This document shows positions 13,001 to 25,000 of a stretch of 64,000 bases of DNA, one piece after another. Below the pieces are notes generated by a model. It did no database searches. It saw nothing but the letters and a program-made list of their open reading frames with translations, and had not been told where the DNA came from. The position numbers and the translations under genes were made by a program. Each line of letters opens with the position of its first letter. Position 1 is the first letter of the stretch. The DNA is from Cymodocea nodosa (Eukaryota > Streptophyta > Magnoliopsida > Alismatales > Cymodoceaceae). Location: contig CM072344.1 in the NCBI GenBank assembly GCA_036874045.1, forward strand, positions 3,010,501-3,074,500, read 5' to 3'.

Positions 13001-16000
13001 GAAACCCTACCACCCAATTCCAAGTCAATATCATTCCTGATTACCACAAAAATTAGTTAACCAATCTTTCACCCTCAAAAAAAAGTATAAATAATGACAA
13101 AAGTAAAATAATAATAATAAATAAAATAATTGAAAATTAAACAAAAAATTAATAATATATATAAGATAAAAAAGGAGGAAAGAAGAGGGAAAACCCTTGA
13201 AACTCCCTTACTTATAAAATTCCAAGAACTCCCCTTCAAAACCTTTCAAAATTCCCCTAAAAATCCTTCATCTACTACCTTAAATCCTAACCATCTATTC
13301 CAAATCCAATGTCTACTCAAAATCCCCTTAAAAATCCTTTATCAACTGCTTGAATCTTAGTCATCCATTCTAGATTCAGCGATCTACACCTTCCTTAAAT
13401 TTGAGTCATCCACCTAGATATCATCTAACAGCCCTAATACCTCACCATCTCTTCACCCTTGGATTATAACAGCCTAACACATCTAGTTCGTCCTTCCACA
13501 CATCCTTCCCCTTTTTAAACCCTTCCAAACCCCTAGCAATGTTGAAAACATACCTTGCATCTTTAATGCTCTCTACCTGCACATAATTCCCTCCACTCTC
13601 CATTGTTCCTTCGTCCAAACACACACTCTCCAACCTGTGGTCCTTTGCAACCCGCCCCTACAAAATTACCACATCATACATACTCCAATCCCATTACAAA
13701 TACTCCCTAGGTACCCTTCAAGGCGTGATTGTTTGACTTCCTACTCCTTTTTGCCTTCCTTTCCTTTTCTGCTAGAGCTGTAATGTTGAAATAGGGCTTT
13801 TTGATGGTCCTCATGGAGCATGGATTTCTTCTTTTTGGTTCCTTTACTTTCTATTACAGTTTTTTCTAGCAAGAAGGGTTTCTTTCTTCTATGCTGTGTT
13901 TTGCACTAATTTGTTTGCTGCCATTTATCTTCTTACAATTGATTATCATGTTACCCTCACTTTTCTATTTTCCATCCTAGGTCCTTTACTCCCCTTCCTC
14001 ATCACCAAAGCTATGATGCTGAAACAAGGGCCTTCAACTGTCCTTGAGGGACTTGAAGATCTTTCTCCTTCTTCCTCTACTTCTCATCGGGGTTTTGTTT
14101 TCTTTAATGTGTGTTTGGCATTGATTTGCTTGATGTTGTGTACCATTTTACAATTAGTTTTTGTTTAACCTTGTATCTTTGTTTTCCTTTTTAGGTTCAT
14201 TATGCCCCTTCTTCCTTGCTAGTATAATGCTGAAATGGGGTCCTTTACCAATCTTTAAAGGGCTGGGATCTCTTTCTTTCAATTTCTTTACATCGATTTG
14301 TTCGATGTTGTTTATCACCTTACAATTTCTTTTCATTTAGTCATGTTTCTCTATTTTCTTTCTGGCTTCTTTGTGCCCCTTCCCCCTCTACTAAAGTAAT
14401 GACATCGAAACGAAAGCCTTCAATGGTCCTTGAGGAACTTGAACTATTTTTTGGTTTCTTTTCTTCCCAATGGAGGTTTGTTTTCTTTTATGCAAGTTTC
14501 ATGTTGACTTCCTTGATGCTACCTTTCTTCTCACAGCTGATTTTCAACTTGCTTTGCTTCTCTGTTTTCTTTTAGTCCATTGCCCCCTTTTTCAAGTAGC
14601 TCAGGTATGGCTTCAGATCTACCATAGCCATCATAACCAGTGGGAGAAGGGAAAAGGCGGCCAGCTAGCTACCCCCTTATGCTTCCACCTCCTTCATCTG
14701 ACATCCCTAGGACTAGGAATTGTCAAGGCTCTTCCTATGATTCCACCAGGATCGCCAAACTGAGCTTGTATAACTGCTATTTACTATGCTTGATGTTCAA
14801 ATGCAGATACCTTTTGTTTTCACAGCCCACCCCTCCCTCTCCCTCTAACTCTTCTAGTGCAATGAGGATCGAACAGAGTTAGATCAAAAGATGAGGGAGG
14901 AGCTAGTTTATTTCACTATTGATTATTCCTGCTCATGTTTGCTTTTTCTTTCTATCTGCAAGGGTGCCCAACCTTGCCATTTACTTATGGTGCAATGATA
15001 GGTTCAACATGTTTTGTTAGTTTGATGCTTTATACTAGTGTATTTTCTTCTCAATGTGATTTCTGTGCTTGACAGAGGAATCTGCCTTAATTTAATACAA
15101 CGCGGTGGGCTTATTAGCCCTTGTAATGACTGTATCCTTTGTTTGCAAATTATCTTTCAGTCTTATGATCCCTTGATCAATCTCATGCAATTCAACTTCA
15201 GCCACTCCTACCGCATTTTTGTGAATTTAGGCTATCAATCTGACTTATTCCTTTTGCTTTATTGCACAAAAGCTTTTGATGCTTATCATGGACTTTAATT
15301 TTACATGAATTGTCTTCCTCTTTGATCATTTCTTCTCCTTCTACTATAGATCTTGATTTATGGCTTACCATCATCCTTCATTTATCATATGATGGAAGAG
15401 TGCCATTAATTCTTATATAGACTTTATTTCTATCATAGATTTTGATTTTTTTCCAAATGGTTTTCCTCAACTATTTCTTTTCTTTCTAGTCTCAATTAAG
15501 GTCCCATCCCTAATGAAGACAAATAAAACTATACATATGAGCACAAATAAGTTAAGCTCCCATCCCTAATGAAGACAAATAAACTACAAATATGAGCACA
15601 AATAAGTTAAGTACGATAGATCCTTCTGGTGAATAGCTTATTTGTATTTTAAGCTTATCTCACCACATTTCTTATTTCTTGCATTGACTGATTTCATAAG
15701 AATGCAAACTTTGTTACGATGAACTTTTCCTAGCTTATGTCTTATTCTTTCTTGTTTCTTGCTTCATGCATTATTTAGCACCATCTATGTTATAATAAAT
15801 TTTCCTAGCTCATGTCTTATTATTTCATTACTTCTTGCACCTTACATCATTTAAACTGCATAAAGATTGCCATTTCTTGCAGTTTTTGCATCACTTAATT
15901 TCATAAAATACCCCATCACAAAAAAATTCAAATAAAGCCCAAATCTAATAAAAGAAACAAGGCTTTATCACTTGAAATCACACCAAGGCGTATCTTCTTT

Positions 16001-19000
16001 CTTACTTCCCTTTCATCTTCTCATCCCTTCTTCAGCTAAATTAGCCCACTCTTTCTCTATCGTCTTTTCTTCTCAAAGCCCATATATGTCTCCCAACCCT
16101 CTTACTTTCTTAAGACTTACACACACTCAAAGCTGTCATGTACTCTAGGAGCACTAGGCATGCACACTTCTCCTCTTCTTTCTTTTCAAGCCTATTAGGC
16201 TTAACCTTCTCATCACTCTATCCTCAAGTCCATAAGGCCCAACCCTATCATCTTTTCATTCCTCAAGCCAAAGGGCTTATCATCCTCACCTCCTATTTTC
16301 ATCTAAAGACCTAATGGGTTTACCCTCTTCTTTTTTCTTCACCTAGTGCACCACAACCTAAATCTTTAAAATAATAAGAATTCTCTAATAATAATTGATT
16401 TTGCCAAACACCAATAGTGCACCCTAATACACTAATTCTTAAACTAAGGGGGTGTTTGTGCATTGGAAAATGATGGAAAGAAAATGACGGAATATCACAG
16501 AAAATGATGGAAATGAAAATGACAGAAAGTAATGGAAAATCAGTAGAAAATCAAGGTGTTTGTGCACAGAACAGAAAATGATGGAATTTGAAATACGTGT
16601 ATTTGTGCATAGAAGAGAAAATGACGAAAAATCATAAAATATAAAATATATATGTTCATTTATAAAATAAAAATATTAAAATTAATAAATTAAATATTTT
16701 TTGTATTTATCTATAAGATAGAGAATAACAAAATTTATTATAGATAATATAAAATAAAGTCGTTTATAATAATCATTACAATATAAAATATATTTTACAC
16801 ATCTTTATTATTCCACATATCTCTCATAATATTAATTCTCATCTATTAAAGATATAAATAATTTCTATATTAAAATTACATGTTGTTAATATATTATGTG
16901 ATAATTCATATTTTCTTTTCCTTCACTTTTCATCAGTTTCAGATATTAGAAAGTCGAAAAAAGAAAGAAAATTTTTCTTATATACCAAGGGAAAATGGCA
17001 GAAAATGACGGAAAATCATTTGGTGCACAAACACCTAGAAAATGATGGAAAATTTTTCGCCATTTTCCTTTCCGACGTTTTCCACCGTTTTCTGAGTGCA
17101 CAAACACCCCCTAAAACACCAAGCTAATAAAATCCGCAAAACCAATTTCATGAGTGCATTCTTGTCTATGTGCTTTGTAATTTAGTCTTCCCTTTCATTT
17201 GCTTTGCATCTTATTTGGATCAAATTAATTCAATAACACCTAATGTTACAACCTAGGACAGTATTTTAGATCACTATAGTTTCTCCCAACCACTTGAGCA
17301 CACCTCACACATGGGTCAAAAGCACACACTTATTCTCCCTCTCCCTATTTCTTCTCTTCCACAAGTCCAATGGATCCAACCTCTCATCTTTTCCTTCTCT
17401 CCCCCTTAGTTTGTCTTTGGCCAAATGAACCTACTACCTCTCACATCATCTTTTTGCCTCCTCTCCAAAGACCTGCCCTCTCACTCATGACCTCTACCCA
17501 ACAGTTAAGCCTACTACCTATTAGGACATGCTTAAGACACTCCACCCACTTAGAACACCTAGGATCGCTTTTGATTTACATCCAATAGGATCAATTTGAG
17601 TTGCCAAAACATTTGGGTGTGCAAGGTGTCAAACACCTTCCTTGTGCATTCCTAAGGCACTTACCCACTTTCTTGGTTACCTAAGACCTCAGCTTATCCC
17701 CTTTAGGAGTCTTACACTATACTACATTTGCATCATAAATATGTTTTCCCATTTTGACCTTAAAATAGACTAGGTGGTGATTCTCTCTTTCCTCATCAAG
17801 TCTTCAATCTACAGTCCCTATGTTACAATATGTATCCTCTTCATCATTTTATTTTATACACCCACAAGTCATACTAGGCTTCTCTTGATGATGAAGAGGA
17901 AACCATTCATTTTTAGCAAGTTCAAAAAGATAACCAATGACAATGAACCATGGCTCAATGCTGCTAACAAAAATAACACCTATTACTTGGATCTTCCCAT
18001 TAACAAAAACCCATAAGATGTAAGTTTGTTTACAATATTAAACATAATACAAATGGTTCTATTGAAAAAGTCATGAATAGACTTGTGGCTAAAAGATTTA
18101 ACCAATAATAAGGCACAAATTACAATAAGACCCTTTCTTTGACACTAAAATGGCCTCCTTTAGAGTTAGTTACTTGAGTTGTTGCTTAACATGGGTGACA
18201 TCTTCAACAAATAGATGTCATCAATGTTTTATTGCATAAAGACTTCAATGAAAAGATGTACACGACTTTATGCCTTGAAATTGATAAAGGGAGAATTATG
18301 ACAAAGTTTATCATTTAAAGAGAAGTCTCTATAAGGGTTGAAATAAGCTAATAGGTATCAAGCTCTCCAATTCTTTGGTTACGTTGGTTATACCCAATAC
18401 ACATCTGACCATTCTCAAATCTGGACGAGCTAGGAAAAAGAAGTGGTTGCTCATTTACATGTAAGGATCAGACCTATGTTTTGATTCTATATAGTTAATG
18501 TAGTTGACTTCCTCATGGCTAGGAATGATCTTCAAAACATAAACAAACTTAAAAGAGTTTCTCCAAAACCAATTTACCATTAAAGATCAAGAAAGACAAA
18601 TTTTTTAGGTCCTGAGGTTGTATCCAAACAAGAAATTAACCTATCGCAACACATGTATACTCTCAATCTCCTCAAAGAAACTAGTTTGCTAGCCTCTAAA
18701 CATTCTGATAGTCCCATTAATAAATAGATGAACTAAATTTAGAAGACTCATAAGGAAACTCATACACCTCACTACACTAGGCTTGAAATCTCCCTTTTTG
18801 TGAATCATCATGTGGTAAATGAACGATCCTTACAAGGAGAACCTTAAGAAGTTGCTCCCAAAATTGTTAGATACCTTGAGAAATTTTGGTGACAAGGGAT
18901 CCTTTACAATACAGATAATTTTTCAAATTGAGGTGCTTTGTGAAGTCAATTGAGGTAGTTATCTAACAACTAAAAGATCTACCACAGATTTTGCTATATA

Positions 19001-22000
19001 CTGTGGTAACACCCTCATTTCTTAGAAAAAGACAATACTGTTTCTCAATCTTCTGCTAAAGCAAAATATAAATCTACAAGTGCATTTACATGCGATCTAA
19101 CTTGTTTCATCTATAATATTATGACTGATATGGGTATTCCAATAAATCTTCCAGCTAAGTTATAACGTGATAACATGTAGGTCAACACTGAATAAACAAT
19201 TCTATCAACCCAATCTATCATGAGAGAATCAAGTACATAGAAATCGATTATCACAAGGCAGAAGATCCAATAAGGCTTTATCAAACCCATGTTCATCAAA
19301 GGCTCTGATCAACTTGCTGATCTCCTTATGAAACAATTGATCAATACCAGATTTAGTTTTCCCCCCAATAAGTTAGGCATTCATGATATTAACATGCTCA
19401 ATTTGAGGAGTGTTAAAGAATGATCAGTTGAAATCATGTAATTTATCCATTCTACTGTAATTAGTAGTAAGTTTGTTTTTGGTTGTTATTAGGCTGGTTT
19501 AATTTAATGGTCTAGATGTAATTGCTCATACATACTGGTCTTGCATAAATAACTTTACACATAATATCAAACCATAAAATTTTCTCTCCACTATAGCACC
19601 ATTTCTAAACCCTACCACCACTCTCCACTACTGTGCCATTTCTTCTGATTGCAACAGTTCTAACATGAATTTTTTATTGGATTTTGAGTAAACAAATGAA
19701 CAATGTCTGGTCCCTTTTTATGATATTTCCTGTTTTACAATAGAAAATAACTCTCTAAATGGTTAACATTGAAATAATCTATCAATCAAATTTCTCACTT
19801 TTTCAGAAAACTTGATGGTTGGCCAATAATGTTGTCCTTTAAGATGTGTTTTCACAGCCAATGTCAATGTATATAAATAGTGACAATTTTTTGTGCAGTA
19901 TATAATGACAATTGAAAGAGTAATTTTGGCAGTTACCTTGATCCACTGTCAGAGTATATAAATTATCAAGTATAGATCAAAGAAAGGTTATAAAGTATGG
20001 GCAAACATTAGCTATTGGCAAGTGGCAACACTACGGCTGTTTGGTAATACACAGTGGTTTTTCCTGACAAGTTGATTGTTTAAGCATTTTTAAAAAAGCT
20101 GCTTGAAGAACCTTTTTTTTGTTTAGCATTTTATATTTTTATGTTTGAATCAATGAATAAAAGCACTAGCTTTGTTAATAGACATGGCATTTTCCCTGCT
20201 GTTTGATAATGACTTTGACCAAAATCAACATATTTAAATACGCCAGCTCTAAAAATGCTAGACAAAATTGTTACCACACAAGGCCTAAAATCCACTTACA
20301 CATAAAAAAGAAATATCATTAGCGTGAGTGTGATCATAGATGTTCTTTACTAATCAACGGATCTTTAGCTTAAGTGTAACATGGATGCATACAATTGAAT
20401 CCTTTTTAGAATCCATATTGATAGGAGTCTTGTGCATTGGATTTTCCTTGTTGCTACCTCAATATGGTCATATATCACTTAATTGAGCAGGTTTCTTTCA
20501 CTCCCAAAAATCAGTGTTTGATCAATTACATCTTTACAGTCTGTGAGGCTGCAAGGAGGTTCTTTGAGGAAGCCTCTTTGCTTCCCTTTGACTACCTACA
20601 AGGCTGCAAGTGTTACATTATAATAAATATTCAAAGGTAGATCAGCAACTACATTGATGGTTATAATAGATTGGAAAGTCCAGAGCACTGTATGAGGAAC
20701 TTAATTCATCTGATTTGCTAAAAACAGGACAAAAGGAAGTGAGCTTGTTGGAAGGCTTTGTGAGTAAAGGTTAGGGGCAACCACAGCAATGCTTGAGGTC
20801 AGAGATGGTGGAGAAACATAAAGCAGACATATCACATGTGTTATGTGTATGGTGCCACATTACAAACATGGACCTATTACTGCATCAACACAGGTATGTA
20901 TATTATAAATCCATGATTAATAATTATAAACACTTGGATAACAAAAATTGGTCTGTATAAGTTAGCATTAAGGTAATGATTGATACATAACAACAATCAT
21001 GGGTTTCTAACACCAATAGAGCTCAACAAATTGGGGAAAAAAAAGTCTAAATATTACCACAATGGTTGCAAATAGAGCACGAGAAAAACCATTCCCAAGC
21101 TTGTCGACAATATTATTTTCTGTGCCCTTTTTGTCAACAAAGCATAGTACCAAAACGGCAATCCCAACTCCAAATTCTATGACAAGCTGAATCAAAACAA
21201 AGGAAATGATCTTATCACTTACTAACCATTGAGAAAAAAATTAACTTGGGAGGCAAATACTTACCCATACAAGACTCATTGCCATTAGAGAGATAAATGT
21301 TACATAGTTTTTTCTCCCAACACAGTTATTAAGCCACTGTTCAGACAGACAATTGGTTATTAATAGCATTTGTGAAATTGGTTGCCTAGTCATAGAGATT
21401 TACAAAAAAGTATGATTCTTGTTTGCAAACACAACTTGTATGTACCCGGCAGTGGTGATCAAATCCATCTATACATTTATCACAGCTTCTGCAGTGTTTG
21501 CTGAACTTGCGTACCTGTACAGGAAAGCTTAGTTAAATGAGATCAAGTTACAGTGTCATTTCTTGTTCATGATAGGATTACAGTGCACTAATATTATATA
21601 TAAGAAACTATACATAGAGGGATAATGATGTGAGGTATAGAACTAAAATTGTATACAAAAAAACTATGAGAAAACATGGTTGATTGTTTGAATTTCGAAA
21701 TAATAGCCAATGCTTTCTGTTTATTTGGAATGAAAAGAAAAAAGCATAACATGTAACTTGACATTGTACTAGCTTGCATGTCAAAAAAATTTCACTTATA
21801 TTTTGTTTAAATTTAGGCAGAAAAATGAGGAGATAAAATGAGATTATTTTATAATCCACCCTGTACTGTAAGCACAGTTCACGACTTGCAAAGTTGGTGA
21901 CTATGAAGAGTTAAATTATACTTTTACTTTGGATCTTCTTGAATTCTTGGTATTTTGTGTTGACAATAAAAGCTTGGAAAAAATAACAAAACCATATACA

Positions 22001-25000
22001 ATAAAAGATTATTGCATATACCTCTGCATTGCATAACGTGCAGAACAAAGCATCTTCACCAAAATTAGTTTGCTCAGCAGATTCTTCCTGTTTGCGGCAA
22101 TCTTCTTTTGCAAAAATATACCAGAATAATCCCAGGACTATGTAACAAATGTGTGCCTTCTTTGTTGATGAAACCATATGTGTGTCCACATTCTGACCAA
22201 CTACCATATTACCTTTTTTACTATAATGACCATCTGTAGAACTCTTGCAAATTGACGATGGAGATAACTGCACCCTATTTCTGTCACTACCAATATCCAC
22301 AGGCAAATTTATGCTCTGTGATCCAAGATTATTGTTTGGACAATGGATTGTATCATTGAATTTGTCCATTATGCCAGGATCAGCAGGATTTATGCGTGTA
22401 CAACGGACATATAGAATAAAAACAGCAAATGCCTGAAAGAAAAAGGCCAGAAAGTTATGGAACCAAACAAAACCTGCGTGGTATGAAATATAAATGTAAT
22501 TTACACTGCTCAAAAGATGTATACACATAGCTCACATACCACTGGAGTGTAAACTGCAATTGCAACATGTTCAAATACTTGTTTTCCCACAAATGGTGCA
22601 AAAAAAGCATAGAATGCCACAACCAGCAGAAAGAAAACAGTGATAGCAAGAACCTGTCAGTGAAACATGGAAAATAATCAACAAAATTATTGAATATAAT
22701 TAAGCTTCTAAACAATCATATGGTTCTGTGATATCTGAAAAACTGAAGCAGTTGTTGCACATGCAAATGAAAGTATTTATCATGAATGAGCATAGACACT
22801 ACCATGAATCAACATAAATAAAAGATAATAAATACCTTTGCTAAGGTCAAGTGAGGAAAAGTTGGATATGGGTTGATGTGTCTTTACAAGGATATTAAAA
22901 TGTTATGCAAGTCTAGTGTATGTCAATGTTGATGTGAATCTAGTGAATGAATTGGCTTGTTATCTAAGGTACGGAATAGAAACCTTTCCAGTGACATATC
23001 TAGGTTTGCCTTTGATGTTGAAGAAGTCTTGCAGATCAGGTTGGCATTTCTAATAGATAAGGTGGATAGGAGACTAGCTAGCTGGAAGAGTAAATACCTA
23101 AGTCTCGGTGGGCACCTGGCCCTCTTGAAGTGTCTTGGAGACATTGCCAATCTTCCACATGTTTGTCAGTTCAATACCATTTGGAGTGCTAAATGCTTTT
23201 GAAAAGAAATTCTGTAGTTGGTTTTGGCAAGGCAATAAGAGGAAGGTATTCATTTGATAAAGTGAGAGAAAGATTGCAAGCCCGAAGATACAGTGGTCTT
23301 GGAAAAGGACTCTCAGATATTTCAATAAAGATCTGATTTACAAATGGCTATGGCATTGGAGAACCGATCATGATGCCTTCTGTGTGAGGTTTCTCAAAAG
23401 CAAATATGGCAATCAAGGCAGAGATTGGCCTGCTATTGAGTATCACACAGTGTCTTATATTCTATGGTGTGCACAAAGATTACTTCCCTAGTTCTCTGAA
23501 TGAATCTCATATGCCCTGGGTATCAAGCTGCTAATGATTTCTAGAAGAATGGGTGGTGCACAAAAACCCATCTGTATTTAACATTCCTGAAAATTTTCAA
23601 AGTCAGCAGAATACCACATGTAGAGGACAAGGTGATTGGAAGTTGATGAACAGTCATGGTTCTGGAAATTAAGGCCACACAAAAATCTAAAAGATGAGGA
23701 AACTACAGATATGTTTGACTAAATTGAAGTTCCAAATCCCAAACAACCAGTGTCTCAATGGTCCAATAAGATGAGATTTAGGATTTAGAGCCAGATGGTT
23801 AATTCAGGGTTAAAAGCTGCTATACCCTTTTCAACCTCTTGGAACCCAAATACACTTCTTTCCATATTGTTTGGAAAGGTAAAGCACCACTAAAACCAAG
23901 CTGCTGATGTACATGATCCTCCATTGTAGGATTGTTACCAAGGCATATAGAAGGGCATAGAAAATCAAGACACTACTTGCATATGTGTAAGTCAGCCTTG
24001 GAGTAATGTGAACACCTATTTTTTGGCTGCAGCTTCGCCAGGAAAGCTTGGGACCTACTGCTGAACTTTGTGGTTCATGGGACCATGGCTTTAAGTCCAT
24101 GAACGATTTTGCGGAAAGCAGTTTGTAACTTATCAAAAGAAAATTGTCACCAGGAAGGTTTGGGGCCTACTGCTGGAGCTGGTGGTTCGTGGGAGCATGG
24201 CTTTCAAGTCAATGAACAATATTGTGAAAAGCACTTTACAACTTATCAAAGGATAATTGTAAGTAGCACATCAAAGCTTGCTTTTGATGATACATGCTGT
24301 AATTAGAAACAATAGTATCTTCAACATGAAGTCTTGTTGTTCAAAGGATGTAATCAACCAAAGCAGGACCCTTTTTCATAGCTGGCAGAAGGCATACTGT
24401 TGCATTTTATTTTCTTTTATTTTCTTTTATTTTTCTCTTTTGGGTACTTTCTGGTTCAGAATATTAAACTGTAAAGCATAGCCATATGCAAAAAGTTAAT
24501 ATTACTAAGATATATAAGCTTAAATGGATGAATAGTAATACTACAAGAGAAAAGTTAAAAAATGATTTTATTAAAAAGAGAGCAGGAGTTGCATCAATTG
24601 AAAATAAGATTAAAAAAATCAGCTAAATTGGTTCATTATATCTTTAAGAGACCGAAGAATGCATCATTTAGTTCAATTAGTGCAAAAGGAAGGCCTAAAA
24701 ATACTTAGTTAAGAATTGTGAGAAAAGATTTAAATTTATGTAATTTAATCAAAGATTTGACCATGGATACAAATACATGGAAAAAAAGGATTAATATGAC
24801 CAACACTATGTAGTGGGATTATGACTTAGATTGTTGTTGTTTCCTTCTTTAGGTACTTAGATGACTCTATGTAGTGGAATTATGGCTTGAATTATTGTTT
24901 TCAAATTTTTAGGTATTAATATTCTTGGTTGGGAATGTTGTTATTATTCCTTTTTTAGGTGCTAATCCGCTTGACCAATCCTTTCAGTACTTTAGGCCAA

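Larger units (their letters stand above)
2804..21057 (-). other. Giant sixth intron (18.25 kb) of the palmitoyltransferase gene
   Basis: It separates the exon ending FATIV (21058) from the exon starting AICTAVSLL (2803). The donor at 21057-21056 is GT and the acceptor at 2805-2804 is AG on the minus strand, with matching phase 0. The other introns of the gene are 75 to 507 bp, apart from intron 1. Nearly all recognisable content is transposon relics on the plus strand, listed separately. Stretches 2804-3425, 12241-13719, 14600-16447, 17112-18009 and 19657-21057 hold no recognisable gene. Confidence 0.88.

Noticed and set aside
13442-13633. Minus-strand open frame of 63 codons with plausible amino-acid composition
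   Set aside because: No recognisable domain, no splice context and located in a transposon-rich intron.
21594-21859. Minus-strand open frames between palmitoyltransferase exons 3 and 4
   Set aside because: They lie in an intron with good GT-AG borders on both sides, and the Cys-rich domain is continuous without them.
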